This document shows, one piece after another, positions 12,111 to 22,150 of a stretch of DNA of 64,000 bases. Source of the DNA: Hyposmocoma kahamanoa (Eukaryota; Arthropoda; Insecta; Lepidoptera; Cosmopterigidae). Made by a program: the position numbers and the translations under genes. The notes below the pieces were generated by a model. It did not search any database and was not told the DNA's origin. It saw only the letters and a program-made list of their open reading frames with translations. The stretch lies in contig NW_020653718.1 in the NCBI RefSeq assembly GCF_003589595.1, positions 3,000,970 to 3,064,969 of the forward strand, read 5' to 3'. Each line of letters starts with the position of its first letter. Position 1 is the first letter of the stretch.

Positions 12111-12619
12111 TTAGTATGTGAATATGTGAATGTTTAGTAGCATTACCTAAAAGAAATTATGAAACCTTTAAAGACTGGTGACAGCTCCTGGAAATTGTGT
12201 AATGTCCCCAGACTCGAATTAGCTAGCGTGTGCAGTCCAAAGTCCGTAGTGGTGCTTACACAAAAGTTATTTTAATTCATTTTGTCATATTAAATAGTAA
12301 TTAGCGCTGTTGAGCTAATAGTAATGACTGATGATACTCGTAGCATATTTCAAACTCCCCCAACTCAATGACCTCTAGAAGGACTGTAAAATTTGGCATA
12401 CAACATTGTTATTACGTGATCACAGGCGTCTTCAACACTGTGAACTTGTGAAAGAGTAGACGCTCAGACGAATCACACGAATGGTCGCACATCAAAGTGC
12501 ATCCCGGTTTTGCGTCGCCAGCGAAATCTCGCGTCCTTCAGTCTCCGAAAATCGCAAACCCACAGCGGTTTACATCAAAGATTATTTTATACGGATGGAA
12601 CGTTCATAAAACTTCACGA

Positions 12620-12895
12620 ATCATTAATTAAATTTTTATTGAATTGATATTCAATTATTTTTTGGGAAATTACTCCACTAGTTTGTTATAATTATTAATA
12701 CAAAGATCGAACACTCAGAAAAAATTCCTTCGATCCGGTCGGATTCGAACCGACGTCTTCTTCCATACCAACGCTATACCGACTAAGCCACGGAACGAAC
12801 CAACGGACCTCACGAATTTTTCTGTGCTTGCGTCGTGTCTTTGTACTTGGTCTTTCAACGACTTTTTAGTAAGTAGACTTTTTAGTATTTTTTAG
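12620..12895 (-). mobile_element. SINE-1 copy with intact A and B boxes
   Basis: On the minus strand an A box TGGCTTAGTCGG (12790-12779) and a perfect B box GGTTCGAATCC (12751-12741) lie about 28 nt apart, inside a tRNA-like block. The tail with AGTGTTCGATCTTTGTATTA and the AT-rich palindromic end follow to about 12620. The block resembles a tRNA but its arms do not pair as a functional tRNA and it sits inside the repeat, so it is not called as a tRNA gene. Confidence 0.7.
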
Positions 12896-12896
12896 C

Positions 12897-12955
12897 ATTA
12901 GGATTCGAACCGACGTCTTCTTGCATACCGTGCCAGACGCTATACCAACTAAAAA
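12897..12955 (-). mobile_element. Second, partial SINE-1 tRNA-like block
   Basis: Immediately beside the previous copy, the tRNA-like core (GGATTCGAACCGACGTCTTC, then a CCAACTAA A-box remnant) appears again without tail or leader. This gives a local tandem arrangement. Confidence 0.55.
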
Positions 12956-12997
12956 CGAATCATGCTTATAATAATCTATTTTAGCATAATGGATGTG

Positions 12998-13215
12998 AGA
13001 ATCAAGTGAAGGGATGAACGAGTCGTGCGCCTTGTGGTAAGCGATACGCCTACCTATGAGAGTTGCGACAAAAGAGCAAAAATCGCAAAGAACTTAGTGA
13101 CACTGCCACTACCCTGTCACTCTGAGACATAAAGTTAAGAAATCTCATGTGTCTGTAGAATGCTCACGTTACTGCTTGGCGGCAGAACAGGTATGGTAGC
13201 AAATACTTACAAATA
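12998..13215 (-). repeat. Repeat family A copy (minus)
   Basis: Starts AGTGAAGGGATGAACGAGTC and ends near GGCGGCAGAACAGGTATGG. The middle third is more diverged than in other copies. Confidence 0.6.
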
Positions 13216-13257
13216 TGACTCCTAAAGTTATTACCACAAAGTTTTTTTTTCTATATT

Positions 13258-13425
13258 ATAATACCACGCGACGGTATCAACAAGTCGTGTGCTTGGTGGT
13301 AAGCGACACGCCTATCCATAACAGTTGCAGCGCCACTTAGAGCTTTTTATAATAGTCGCATTACTGCGTGGCGGTAGAAATACGTAAGGTGCCAGTACTT
13401 CCCTGGACGAACTTTAAGTTTCATG
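13258..13425 (-). repeat. Repeat family A copy (minus), internally deleted
   Basis: Lies about 40 bp from the previous copy in the same orientation. It goes directly from the CGCCACTTAGAGC segment to TCGCATTACTGCGTGGCGG, so roughly 100 bp of the middle is missing. Confidence 0.6.
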
Positions 13426-13874
13426 TTGTATGATGTATTTTTTTATTTCAATTTAACGTTCCCGATAGATAGCCTCGTAGTACCGTTCTGTTGCCATCAC
13501 TTAGTTGAACAAAGTTAGGTCTTAACTTAGTCACCCGTATGGCTAAATTAGAAAATAAGTGCAATACCATTTTCTCGGAACCGCTAACCGATCTCAGCAA
13601 GATAATGATCAAACACGGAGCAATTTGTGTTTTACCTTTAACCAGTTGTGCATCTTGCTAAAGACTATGTAAAATGTAAATTTTGATGCTTATTCTGCTG
13701 ATGAACCTAAATAAATACGTAATTTTCAATGACAAGTCACGTCCATAAGTCTCGTAAGGGAACATATGCCTTTAAGAAATTACACTCCAATCATATTTTA
13801 TGAAAGGATTCGCCTCTCACAGACACTTAGATAAAATACTTCGACTCATCCAAAGTACAGAGAATCAGAACAAA

Positions 13875-13960
13875 GATCGGTTCGAAGCCGGCCGGATCGA
13901 AGGAATTTTTTCTGAGTGTTCGATCTTTGTATTAATTATAATTATAACAATACATAATAT
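13875..13960 (+). mobile_element. SINE-1 fragment (tail)
   Basis: Contains GATCGGTTCGAAGCCGGCCG (B box with one change) followed by the full tail AGTGTTCGATCTTTGTATTA. The A-box half is missing. Confidence 0.6.
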
Positions 13961-14672
13961 CATTATTCAAAATAAGGCTAATCGACATGTGTTTTCGGAA
14001 TTTGAAACACACACAAGCGAAGCACAACAAAAGAAATGTACAATGTCCTGAGAATAAACAGTCTAACACATAGGTCTTTGTTCTACGGATGAATCGACTC
14101 TTTTGTTTTTATATCGATGGCGATATGAATAAATCATGAGATTACCCATACCATGGACAAATAACTCCATAGAGAATTGCTAATCTCCATAGAGTCCATA
14201 TTCCAGATCGGAACTCTGAAAAAGGTCAAAAAGTTTCGTCTTTTATTTAGATGGCGCTGATCAATAACTTGGAAGTAGTTTATATTAAGTACCTAAATGG
14301 CCGCGGATTATTAATAATTCCTCTTTAATACAAAATATAAGCAGTCAGACTTTTTTTCTCATAATATTATTCAAATATTGCACACGAGCTAAAACTGTTT
14401 TCTGAACTTTGACAGATAACATTGTGTGTTACAAACTAAAATGGGTAGATGGCACTAATCCTAGACTAAATAATAGAATAGCCGCCACTCTCCATAAAAG
14501 TCTGTGCAATAAGCGCTACCTAGTTGATTTGTCTGTTATTACTAGAAATTAGAGTGACTTTGATAAATTACAGCTTGTCAATGTAAAACAAATCAGCTAC
14601 GAAAGTAGCTATTTCGTACTCGTCGCGACATCTGGTACACTTTTCGCGACAGTCTTTTTTTATTTTATAATA

Positions 14673-14930
14673 TCAATTGACGGGACGGACAAGTCGTGCG
14701 CCTGATGGTAAGGTAAAGTTCACGGGGCACAAAGACGTTAATATGGTCAACCAAATGTGCCACAGATACAGTGCGACAAACAGAGTATAAACCGTACCCC
14801 GGGTACTCCAGGTCTAGCAAAAGTAACCTAACCCATTCTACATTGGGACGCCGTGGTACGTTTTATTCTAAACGCTTGGAACATCTATGTCCAGCACTGG
14901 GACTTAATATTGGCTAATGATAATGAAACT
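14673..14930 (+). mobile_element. Repeat family A stub next to a LINE 3'-end fragment
   Basis: 14673-14712 is the end of a family A copy (minus). At about 14835-14930 the plus strand reads WDAVVRFILNAWNIYVQHWD, then LILANDNETKT. I recognise this as a degenerate LINE tail of the 'YVQQWDLILADDDD' type common in Lepidoptera. No polymerase domain is present. Confidence 0.5.
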
Positions 14931-15521
14931 AAAACTAGTGGAAGCAGTCTTTTGATACAGAAACACTGTACCGGTGTTTACGATAGGGGTTGCCATCATT
15001 TTGAAACTGAGAAGTATACAGCATTAAACCTTGACAGGTTATTAAACCCGTGACGACGAAACTTTTGACATCAACATTTTGCAACTTGACGAAGATCCAT
15101 AACTAACCTTCACTTTATGGCCTGTTCACATGAAAGGTAATTAAAAGTGTTTTAATTATAACTTCGCACATTTGAATATTCATACAAGATGTTTGAAGTT
15201 GTCAGACTCATATCAAGGATATATGATAATAACAATAAACCTTTATTACGGACAACACGGATCCATGAAGTGTTAGTAACAAAAATAGCTTATAATATAA
15301 AAGCTTAGTTCTTAAATGCTGCTACAGATTTAGTGGTTGTTATTAAATACCGCATCATGGGGCACTCACTCCTACCTGCGATAGTTTTCAGCAGACCGTT
15401 GTTCTGCTACGTATTCTGTTTAATGAAGACGCCGACGTCTTCAGTAAGAGTGCCATGAAGCCGTCAATGCTGGCCTCAGCAAAGCCTCGAGAGTACCTAG
15501 GGGCTATGCAGACCAACACCA

Positions 15522-15845
15522 GGTGTCTATAAAGTGAATTGCTGTTGTGGGAGCTCGTATATCGGTCAGCTAAACGAACAATTGTAATCGTATGAAGGAA
15601 CATATCCGAGCAGTAAAAAACTATGATGCACAGAAGTCGGCTATAGCACAACACCTCACACAGACTGACACTAACCACTGGATCGAGTTGCATAGCCCCC
15701 TGGTACTCTCGACAGAAATACGTACCACGGTTGGTACGAGAAGCCTTCGAGATCACGAAGTATAAAACATTTAACCGTGATGATGGTTTTAAACTGTCCA
15801 GTGCATGGAATCCGGTCCTTAGTGCGTGCAGTAATAAAAACAAAA
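15522..15845 (+). mobile_element. Penelope-like element fragment: GIY-YIG endonuclease domain
   Basis: With at least two frameshifts, the plus strand reads GVYKVNCCCGSSYIGQ, then RMKEHIRAVKNYDAQKSAIA and QHLTQTDTNHWIELHSP, and finally REAFEITKYKTFNRDDGFKL and SSAWNPVL. The Y-x-V-x-C-x-C-G-x-x-Y-I-G-Q start and the later R-x-x-E-H make this the C-terminal GIY-YIG nuclease of a Penelope-like retroelement, a retroelement class with its own reverse transcriptase clade. The RT part is not found upstream. The frameshifts show it is dead. Confidence 0.8.
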
Positions 15846-16107
15846 ACACTTGGAGTTCAGTTTCGCGTGTGGATACAGTGAGTGTGGTTTGTGTGAAAAA
15901 AGTGAGTGACAATAGTAACGCCACGACAAATCACTATGAAGGTAGTCGTCGACAGTGCAACAGGGTAGACAGATATGTCTGCTCTTAAAGCTGTCATCTG
16001 CCACCGTCCAGTCAACCCGCGATCATGGAGCTTGCAACCGTTCCGAAATATCAGGAAAATAAAAAGAAGTCATACCGTGGTAAGAAACCTGATATTAGTG
16101 ATAATCA

Positions 16108-16490
16108 TCCCACATGAGTATTGCTGAGATCACCGATCAGTACATAAATCTATAAATTGAACAACTCGGGAGATGTCAATCCCCCTTGCGTTACTCCAGA
16201 TTCTGCAACATATGGAGTAGAGAGAGTACTACTCCATCTCACGACATTGGTTTGATTGTGGTACCAATATTCAAACAGGCCCCGTAACTCCAACGGCATG
16301 CCCGTCGCCCCCAACTTAGCCCGTAGGACATCATATGAGACTAAATCGAAGGCCTTCGAAAGGTCAAGGAAGTATGCGAAAATGGGTGTCTTCCTATCGA
16401 TATAATACTTAATAGTGTGCTTCAACGTCACAATAGTATTTAAGTAGATAGTCCTGATTTAAAACCAAACAGAGCATCATGTAAGTATGC
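16108..16490 (-). mobile_element. Non-LTR retrotransposon RT fragment (CR1/Jockey-like)
   Basis: The minus strand encodes LFGFKSGLST (about 16473-16444), then after a frameshift TLKHTIKYYI, FAYFLDLSKAFDLVSYDVL and SGVTQGGLTSPELFNL, and after another frameshift IYVLIGDLSNTHVG. These are reverse transcriptase blocks 2 to 4, including the first catalytic aspartate in F-L-D-L-S-K-A-F-D. The YADD block is lost. The 5' side stops about 12 bp from the transposon end at 16502. No matching RT sequence resumes beyond 20291. Confidence 0.8.
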
Positions 16491-16501
16491 ATTTACTTCT
16501 C

Positions 16502-16537
16502 ATAATTGAAGACATGAGTGGATGAAGGTGATATGTC
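16502..16537 (+). repeat. Left terminal inverted repeat of the 3.8-kb transposon
   Basis: 36 nt identical in inverse complement to 20256-20291. Contains the reverse of the 20-nt motif ACATATCACCTTCATCCACT at 16517-16536. Only one copy of the motif is found at this end. Confidence 0.85.
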
Positions 16538-16950
16538 ACAAAATTCTAATTTCGAGAAAATTGAGTTCAAAGTTTCACATAAACATTTTAGGATATTTAA
16601 AAACGCCTTTAATGTATTTATCCAGTAAGGGTGTCTGGCGATGCCAACCATTAAGTATTTTTAAAATAGGGGAGAAATTAAAGAATAAAATGTATTTTTA
16701 CTGTTTTATTTTAATAAAAACTGAACATAACTCCTTCTTCCGCAAAGAAATATTTTAATCAGTTTAAGAAAATGAAGTCTGAAGGAGACAAGTTACTTAA
16801 GAAATTAGAAAGAAATTAAAAAATAAACGAAATACGATTATTCTTCTCCAAGAATGGATTGATAATAATATCGATATTCCGGTTTAACAAATTTTAGTTG
16901 GTCCTTAATATTAGCTTTTTTTTCAACTGACACAGTACCATATTTTCCAT

Positions 16951-19827
16951 TCACACGGGGTACCTCAAAATTTGGATTAATCTGACCCCTTTTTTTAAAA
17001 TATCAACTTTTTGGAATGATGTCATTTCGTCATAGGACTCTTTGTATAAAAACGAACCGTATTCATCAACCCTAATCCATTTCACGCCATCCCTAAAACT
17101 AATTTTGCCATTATTAGTATTTTTTTTCCTGTTTATCAAATTTAAATTTAGTTTCAAATCGTTTATTTTCCTGAAATGGTCAGTCATATCAATAACTATG
17201 TTGTTTCGTGAAGCCTTGCTTATAATGGTTCGGTATTGTTCAGGTGCATAGATTGTATCATTTTTTCGAAGCACTTTTTCGATCCTCCCGAAATCTCGAT
17301 CCGAATCTAAATATGAATGTCCCACTTCGGGAAATTTGTGGTCTATGATTTTAAAATATCCTCTTAAGATCAAGTATTGGTAAAGACATATTAAATTGAA
17401 ATTTTTGTTCTGTCCGGCACATGAATCCGACCAAATTATCAAATGATCTTTACCTTGGCAACTTGAATCTACCTCCACAAACCTCAAGAGTGCACTTGCG
17501 ACTTCTGAACTTCCACGATCCGCTATATCTTCAGTCCATGTACAACAAACAGCTTTTTCTTTGGATGTGCCGTCTATAACATGAATACCAAAGTTATAAA
17601 ACCAGAGTTGTCGTAGATAGAATGCCTTGGATGTAGTCAATTTTGGCAAAGGCATCGTTTGCTGTAGATCTACCGTAATGTAAAGCACACCATCAGCCGG
17701 TTTAGGTTTCTTTCGGTCGGCTTGCATCGCTTCCACAGCTGCATAGTAATTTTCTTTATGTTCTTCATTTGAGTCCCCAGCATCACAAGTTGCACAGGTA
17801 TCACTCTTTGGGTATCCAAAAGATAAATTAAATTCTGTGACAAAGATTTTGTTGTACGTTGTCTTCTTGATTTTATATTTCTCAGTTAAATTTTCTTTCT
17901 CACACATTTCCAGATATAGACTATGCATCTTGGTCACATTCAAGAGGGGAGAAAGATATAACTTGTGCATATTTTTACTACGAGAATAGTGGGACTGTTC
18001 GGCAGGAAAGCTTGATATATGTGCTTTAACACAGTTCACAACGTCTTCATCTATTTTGTGAGGACGATTCTGGTGCTTACCCCTGCAGTCTGGAGTTGGA
18101 GCAGAAATACCGCTTTTAATAGATTTTATTATGAGATCAATTTTTTTACGGCTTATTTGATACAACCGACACAATCCCAACTTGCAAACTTGCTTTGTAA
18201 CCCCAGCAAATTTAACATAATACTTGTACGACGCCGATTTATGGGTTTTGGCATTACAACGTTGTCTTGCGACAGGCTTACTGACAATGCTATTGAAAAG
18301 TAAAGCATTCTTGCTATTCACATCTAAGGAGTAGTAGCTTTGTAAAATAGACTGCCTTTCGTCTATTGCGAAATTAGTGGAGCACTGAAGCCTACATTTT
18401 TCATGACACAAAATTCCTTCTTGGACTGATTTTTTTGGAATAACCTTATTTTTATACGAAATGTACTCTTCTCCTTTCTCTCTTGCAATGGCTGCAGCTT
18501 TTTTTTTCCAAGTCCTTTCATGTTTAGATCGTTTTTTTGATTTGTTGCCTTTAACTGGAAATATTTTTCGTTTTCTAGGTATATCACATTCTTGAAAGTC
18601 TCCATTTTCGTGGTTCCCACTGGTAGACGGACGCGCAATGTCAAGATCATGTTGATTGTCATTGTCATTTTCTTGGAATGTTATAGTATTTTCCTGAATT
18701 CTACTGGTAGATGGATAAACAATTTGTAGGTCTTGTTGATAAACTCTGTCACCTGTTTCACTAGAAGTTTGAGAAGTGTAAGAGCGTGGAGAGCTTTCTG
18801 GTATGAAAACATCATCACTTCCTGAAGAAAAATCTTTGACATTTTCGTCAGAAAAAGTTGCATTATCAAGAACGGTATAGATTTTTTTACTTCGCAAAGG
18901 AAGTTCTGATATATTTATTAATTCAAATTGGGAATCTTCTATTACATCTGGATCTCTAACACCTAACGAACTCGATGTATGTGTTTCATTATTCCTGGAA
19001 CTTATTTCAAATTAAAAATTTGAAGGCTCATGGTCTTGATCGTGCTCAATGCATTCACACTCATGCTGAGACACTAATGCCGTATTGCATTTATCTAGAA
19101 GAAAAGCAAAGCAATAATGTATGCGTGCAAAGATGAAAAATTAATGGTGCAGGTCTTCCTGCAACATATAGTTGAATAACAATAATAATATTTTACCACA
19201 TTAACACAGCGCCATCTAGTCCCAAACTAAGCAGAGCTAGTACTAGACAACTGATAAACATACTTATATATTTTTTTTTTGTTAATACATACACATTATA
19301 CATATAAACACCCAGACCAAATCAAACATTAAATGTTCATGCACACAAATGTTTGTGCAGGGATCGAACCCACGACCTTTGGCGTGGCAGCCCGCTACAC
19401 AAACCGCTCCGCCATACGGCCGTCAAATAAATATTTTATTCATTTATTCCTTAATAATGTTATTTACATTCAAAGTTAAAATACGTTATAAAACCAAGCG
19501 TGCTATCAGCTCATGCTCAACAACCCACTGACAAAATAAAAGCTTCTGCTAAAACCCTTGTGTCCATTAACACACCACACATTTCTACCATAATGCATCA
19601 GGATTAGTTACATCATTATAACACTAAATTAATAAAATGAGTTAGTATTATTATGACAAGAGTCAAGAAATAACGGAATCTAATAATAAAAGAGAAAAAT
19701 ACTTACCTTGACAAACATTTTTTAGGTTATAATTTTCGTAAACAATGCTTTTCACCGGTGTTTCAACCAAATTACGATTAATGGCAGCTTCCACTAACTG
19801 TTTTACTCTTAATTTGGCTGCTGCCAT
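16951..19827 (-). CDS. Putative transposase, RNase-H-like protein (DUF7869-like family), two exons, one in-frame stop
   Basis: Exon 1 is 19827-19707 (MAAAKLRVKQLVEAAINRNL...), with a GTAAGT donor. Exon 2 starts at 19094 after TTCTTCTAG, in matching phase. The frame continues to a TGA at 16951-16953, except for a TAA at 19014-19012. After that stop the same frame is open for about 686 codons. Counting from a codon at 18897 (648 residues): an acidic N-terminus, a basic patch (about 107-140), a cysteine cluster C164-x3-C168-x3-C172, a 'VCK...YQIS' helix-like block (about 237-250), FNLSF..PKSDTCATC (about 356-371), then TVDLQQ (D410), IIWSDSCAGQNKN (D491) and EVGHSYLDSDRDFG (524-536). The D...D...H/D/E spacing suggests an RNase H fold as in DDE transposases. 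I recognise it as the insect and invertebrate family I believe is called DUF7869. That name is from memory. The stop means this copy may be dead, or may start downstream. Confidence 0.75.
19265..19424 (-). mobile_element. tRNA-derived SINE ('SINE-2') inside the transposase intron
   Basis: On the minus strand there is an A box TGGCGGAGCGG (19413-19403) and a perfect B box GGTTCGATCCC (19370-19360), then a tail with GTCTGGGTGTTTATATGTAT and a terminal A run near 19270-19280. This tail is characteristic of a common lepidopteran SINE. It lies wholly within the intron (19706-19095) on the same strand as the gene. Confidence 0.8.
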
Positions 19828-19977
19828 TGTTTTTGTAAGTTATCAATATCAATGTATTGCCACAGTTAAAATATTTTTGACAACAACAAGCGACTCGTGC
19901 GTCCGATTGTCAAAAGAGCGGGAATAAACGGAACGGAATGTTGACGCCGAATTATGAATGAAAGTGACATGTGCAGC

Positions 19978-20276
19978 ACATAACACCTTCATTCACTGTA
20001 AGTACAGTGCAATGCCACATAGCTCCTTCATCCACTACAGAAAAGTTAACATTTTACTTTTTAGGCGTCTATAAAAATGTTAAGTGCCCATACCGCATTC
20101 TTCCAATATTGATTAAAAATAATAGTGTACATGACACCTTCATCAAGTCGTGAATTTCTAAAATAGCCACAAACGTGGTTGTTTTAAGGCTTAAAATTAT
20201 TTATATGTACATAACACCATCATCCATGCATAGAACAGCGAAACTCTAAAAATGCGACATATCACCTTCATCCACT
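19978..20276 (+). repeat. Five copies of a 20-nt subterminal motif, ACATAACACCTTCATCCACT
   Basis: Copies are at 19978-19997, 20017-20036, 20129-20148, 20209-20228 and 20257-20276, all in the same orientation, with 1-4 changes from the consensus. The last lies within the terminal inverted repeat. Spacings are irregular (39, 112, 80 and 48 nt). Arrays of this kind near transposon ends usually bind the transposase. Here they also lie directly upstream of the gene's ATG (19827), so autoregulation is possible. The binding role is inferred. Confidence 0.8.
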
Positions 20277-20291
20277 CATGTCTTCAATTAT
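20256..20291 (-). repeat. Right terminal inverted repeat of the 3.8-kb transposon
   Basis: 36 nt, exact inverse complement of 16502-16537. Flanked on the outside by TGGTGCATAATC. Confidence 0.85.
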
Positions 20292-20809
20292 TGGTGCATA
20301 ATCAAACTGCTAGCTTTACCCATTACGCTTGTCAAATGCGGGTTGTAATTTTTTTCTATATGCAGTTTCATCAAGTTTTTATCACTGTTCATCGACATAA
20401 GTCATCATTTCAGCGTTTAGGCGTTCACTGCTCGAGGTCATCAGTTTACCTTGTAGGTGGTCTGCCTAGACGTGGCATTTCCGTACACGTACCCTTAGCA
20501 TTAGCAAGAGGTATTGCACATAGTACACAAATGTACAGGGTCACGGCAAGCTTGATACTTAAGATTTAAATTCAACTCTATGCCGCGTACAATAAGAACG
20601 GTCCAAAGTATAAAGTGTAAAGCTTGACGTGCTCTTGACTGTACATAATGTTATTAAAGTCATAGCCCACGCCGCTTCAGGGATACGAACCTTCGATTTA
20701 TGCTCGAACAGCGCCTTTACACTGCCACTGGTGATGTTACCACTATTGCAAAGTTGTAGATGTGAATTTAATTTGTGCTTTACGTATATTCTTTAATGTT
20801 AACCGATTT

Positions 20810-20987
20810 TGATTATTCCTTTTTGTCGGAAAGAGGGTACATCAGTATTGGTTCCATTTAAATTTGAAGAAAATATTGTATTGTATTGTAAAATATTCCA
20901 CCTTTAAGGGTAGCAAACTAGGGGATGAATCCGATTTTGTGCACTTTCCGGTAACCGATTCCAATAAAACTTAGCAAATAGATGTAA
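20810..20987 (+). repeat. Dispersed repeat 'AACCG' family, left part
   Basis: Shares ACCGATTTTGATTATTCCTT, 'CACCTTTAAGGGTAGCAAACTAG' (in part) and CCGATTCCAATAAAACTTAG with copies at 30885-31110 and 54972-55215. It is interrupted at 20988 by a SINE-1-derived insertion and resumes at 21117. The family, whose complete 5' end reads AACCGTCTTYAWAAAAG, is a very common lepidopteran repeat of unknown class to me. Confidence 0.6.
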
Positions 20988-21116
20988 AATTAAATTACTC
21001 CACTAGTTTGTTATAATGATTAATACAAAGATCGAACACTCATCCGACCGGATCGAAGTGAATTTTTTCTGGGTGTTTTTTCTGAGTGTTCGATCTTTGT
21101 ATTAATAATTATAACA
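20988..21116. mobile_element. Inverted (fold-back) SINE-1 tail insertion with 12-bp target duplication
   Basis: Two copies of the SINE-1 tail face each other: the inverse of TGAGTGTTCGATCTTTGTAT at about 21019-21040 and the direct form at about 21081-21103. The flanks AAATAGATGTAA at 20976-20987 and 21117-21128 are identical, marking a 12-bp target duplication in the AACCG-family repeat. Confidence 0.65.
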
Positions 21117-21439
21117 AAATAGATGTAATTTCACGAACTTCTGAGGCCGTGTATGCTAATGGTTTATACGTTTTCACCAATTGTCTATTCTAACTAACAG
21201 TGTGTATTCCGTTGTTACCAAGGTACCTAAATGCATTTAGTGGTGCCGGCGTCTGTGTGCAAACAATTTAAAAATTTTCCCGGAAAATGTGATAGAGACA
21301 GATTTGAGTAATTCGATTCCATTTTTCTCTTGAAATTTCTTTGTTTACATTCTGGATTTATCTTTAGGACAGCATATTTTCACAAATATCCTCTAGGTAT
21401 AAGTAGATAGAGCACATTTTTGGAAAATGTGGTTTATTT

Positions 21440-21625
21440 TAAGAATTATTATTAGTACGAGGAACAAAAATAAACCGGCTGTGCTTGACAGTCGTCTTCA
21501 CAAAATTATTTAAGGGTAATTTATACGCTTCTATTATAAGATTCTTGTTGATATAGTAAAGTGACAATTACGAGGTTAAATTTAGGTATCGTGAAACAAA
21601 AACGAGGAGAAATGACTGAACGGAT
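21440..21625 (+). mobile_element. LINE fragment (same family as 34290-34960)
   Basis: Reads TRNKNKPAVLDSRLHK and, after a stop, a decayed 'FYYKILVDI' segment. This parallels TRNRNKLAFLDSRLHKAKK and FYNKIPVDI in the better copy at 34298-34640. It is a 5'- and 3'-truncated reverse transcriptase tail. Confidence 0.65.
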
Positions 21626-21825
21626 AACTGCCATTTGTATAAAGTTTTTGTTTGGCGATAGTGATAAATTGCCTCTTAAATGAATTAGTAACTTTGTGGA
21701 GACGACTGCCAAGAACGGCCAGTTTATTTTTATTCCTCGTTTAAATATTATGTCTTTCAATATGATCATGAAGAATATTACTATTCTTTTTCACCTTTGT
21801 ACATAATATGTATTATATATATTCT

Positions 21826-21915
21826 GTAGCAGTAGAGCTCCTTGTGAAAGATTTCGTCCTGGGAAGTACCTCCACCTTACCTTTTTTTAAAGTGATGCAG
21901 TAATACCGCGTCGAT
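21826..21915 (+). repeat. Repeat family A fragment
   Basis: Begins TGTAGCAGTAGAGCTCCTTG, the typical 5' end of the family, and breaks off after about 90 bp at a GC-rich segment shared with 23930. Confidence 0.6.
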
Positions 21916-21929
21916 TTTGAAAGGTCGCT

Positions 21930-22150
21930 GGGCGGAGTTCGCGTTGTCGCCGCGCAGCGACCGCGTGCGTCTAACTGTCATGGCAAAATACGCTCTGTTT
22001 GTTTAGCCTTTACGTTTTAACTTAAATGAGCATCCCAGACACGCGGACGAGACTAGCTTGAATTTGGTCTACGCGGCGGCCCGAGAGGCTGTTTTATTCA
22101 GAGGAATTTATAAGTTGTTGCCTAGTAAATAGAATTCAGATTCGTACAAA
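21930..22150 (+). repeat. Partial copy of the hAT-like MITE interior (see 23752-24439)
   Basis: About 220 bp match the interior of the larger element at about 23930-24135, including TCATGGCAAAATACG, CTTTACGTTTTAAC and AGTAAATAGAATTCAGATTCG. The ends and flanking duplication are absent. Confidence 0.65.

Larger units (their letters stand above)
16502..20291 (-). mobile_element. Complete DNA transposon with 36-nt identical inverted ends and a large RNase-H-like gene
   Basis: The outermost 36 nt at the left (16502-16537, beginning ATAATTGAAGACATGAGTGG) are the exact inverse complement of 20256-20291. Between them lies one two-exon gene on the minus strand (19827-16951). The right, promoter-proximal end also carries four more copies of the 20-nt core of the inverted repeat. 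The flanks are symmetric (AATT on both sides of GAAGAC...GTCTTC), so the target duplication is either AATT, or AT with longer ends. It matches no superfamily ending that I can name with certainty. Perfect ends suggest a young insertion. It sits beside an RT fragment (16108-16490). Confidence 0.85.

Noticed and set aside
12741..12790. Possible tRNA gene (A and B boxes)
   Set aside because: The block lies inside a repeated SINE-1 unit and its arms do not form a good cloverleaf. Other copies carry the same flanks.
15388..15924. 178-codon minus-strand open frame
   Set aside because: It is the shadow of the Penelope-like fragment on the plus strand. The translated protein has no family features.
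19360..19413. Possible tRNA gene on the minus strand
   Set aside because: A and B boxes are good, but the 3' sequence is the tail of a common lepidopteran SINE with an A run, not a tRNA acceptor stem.
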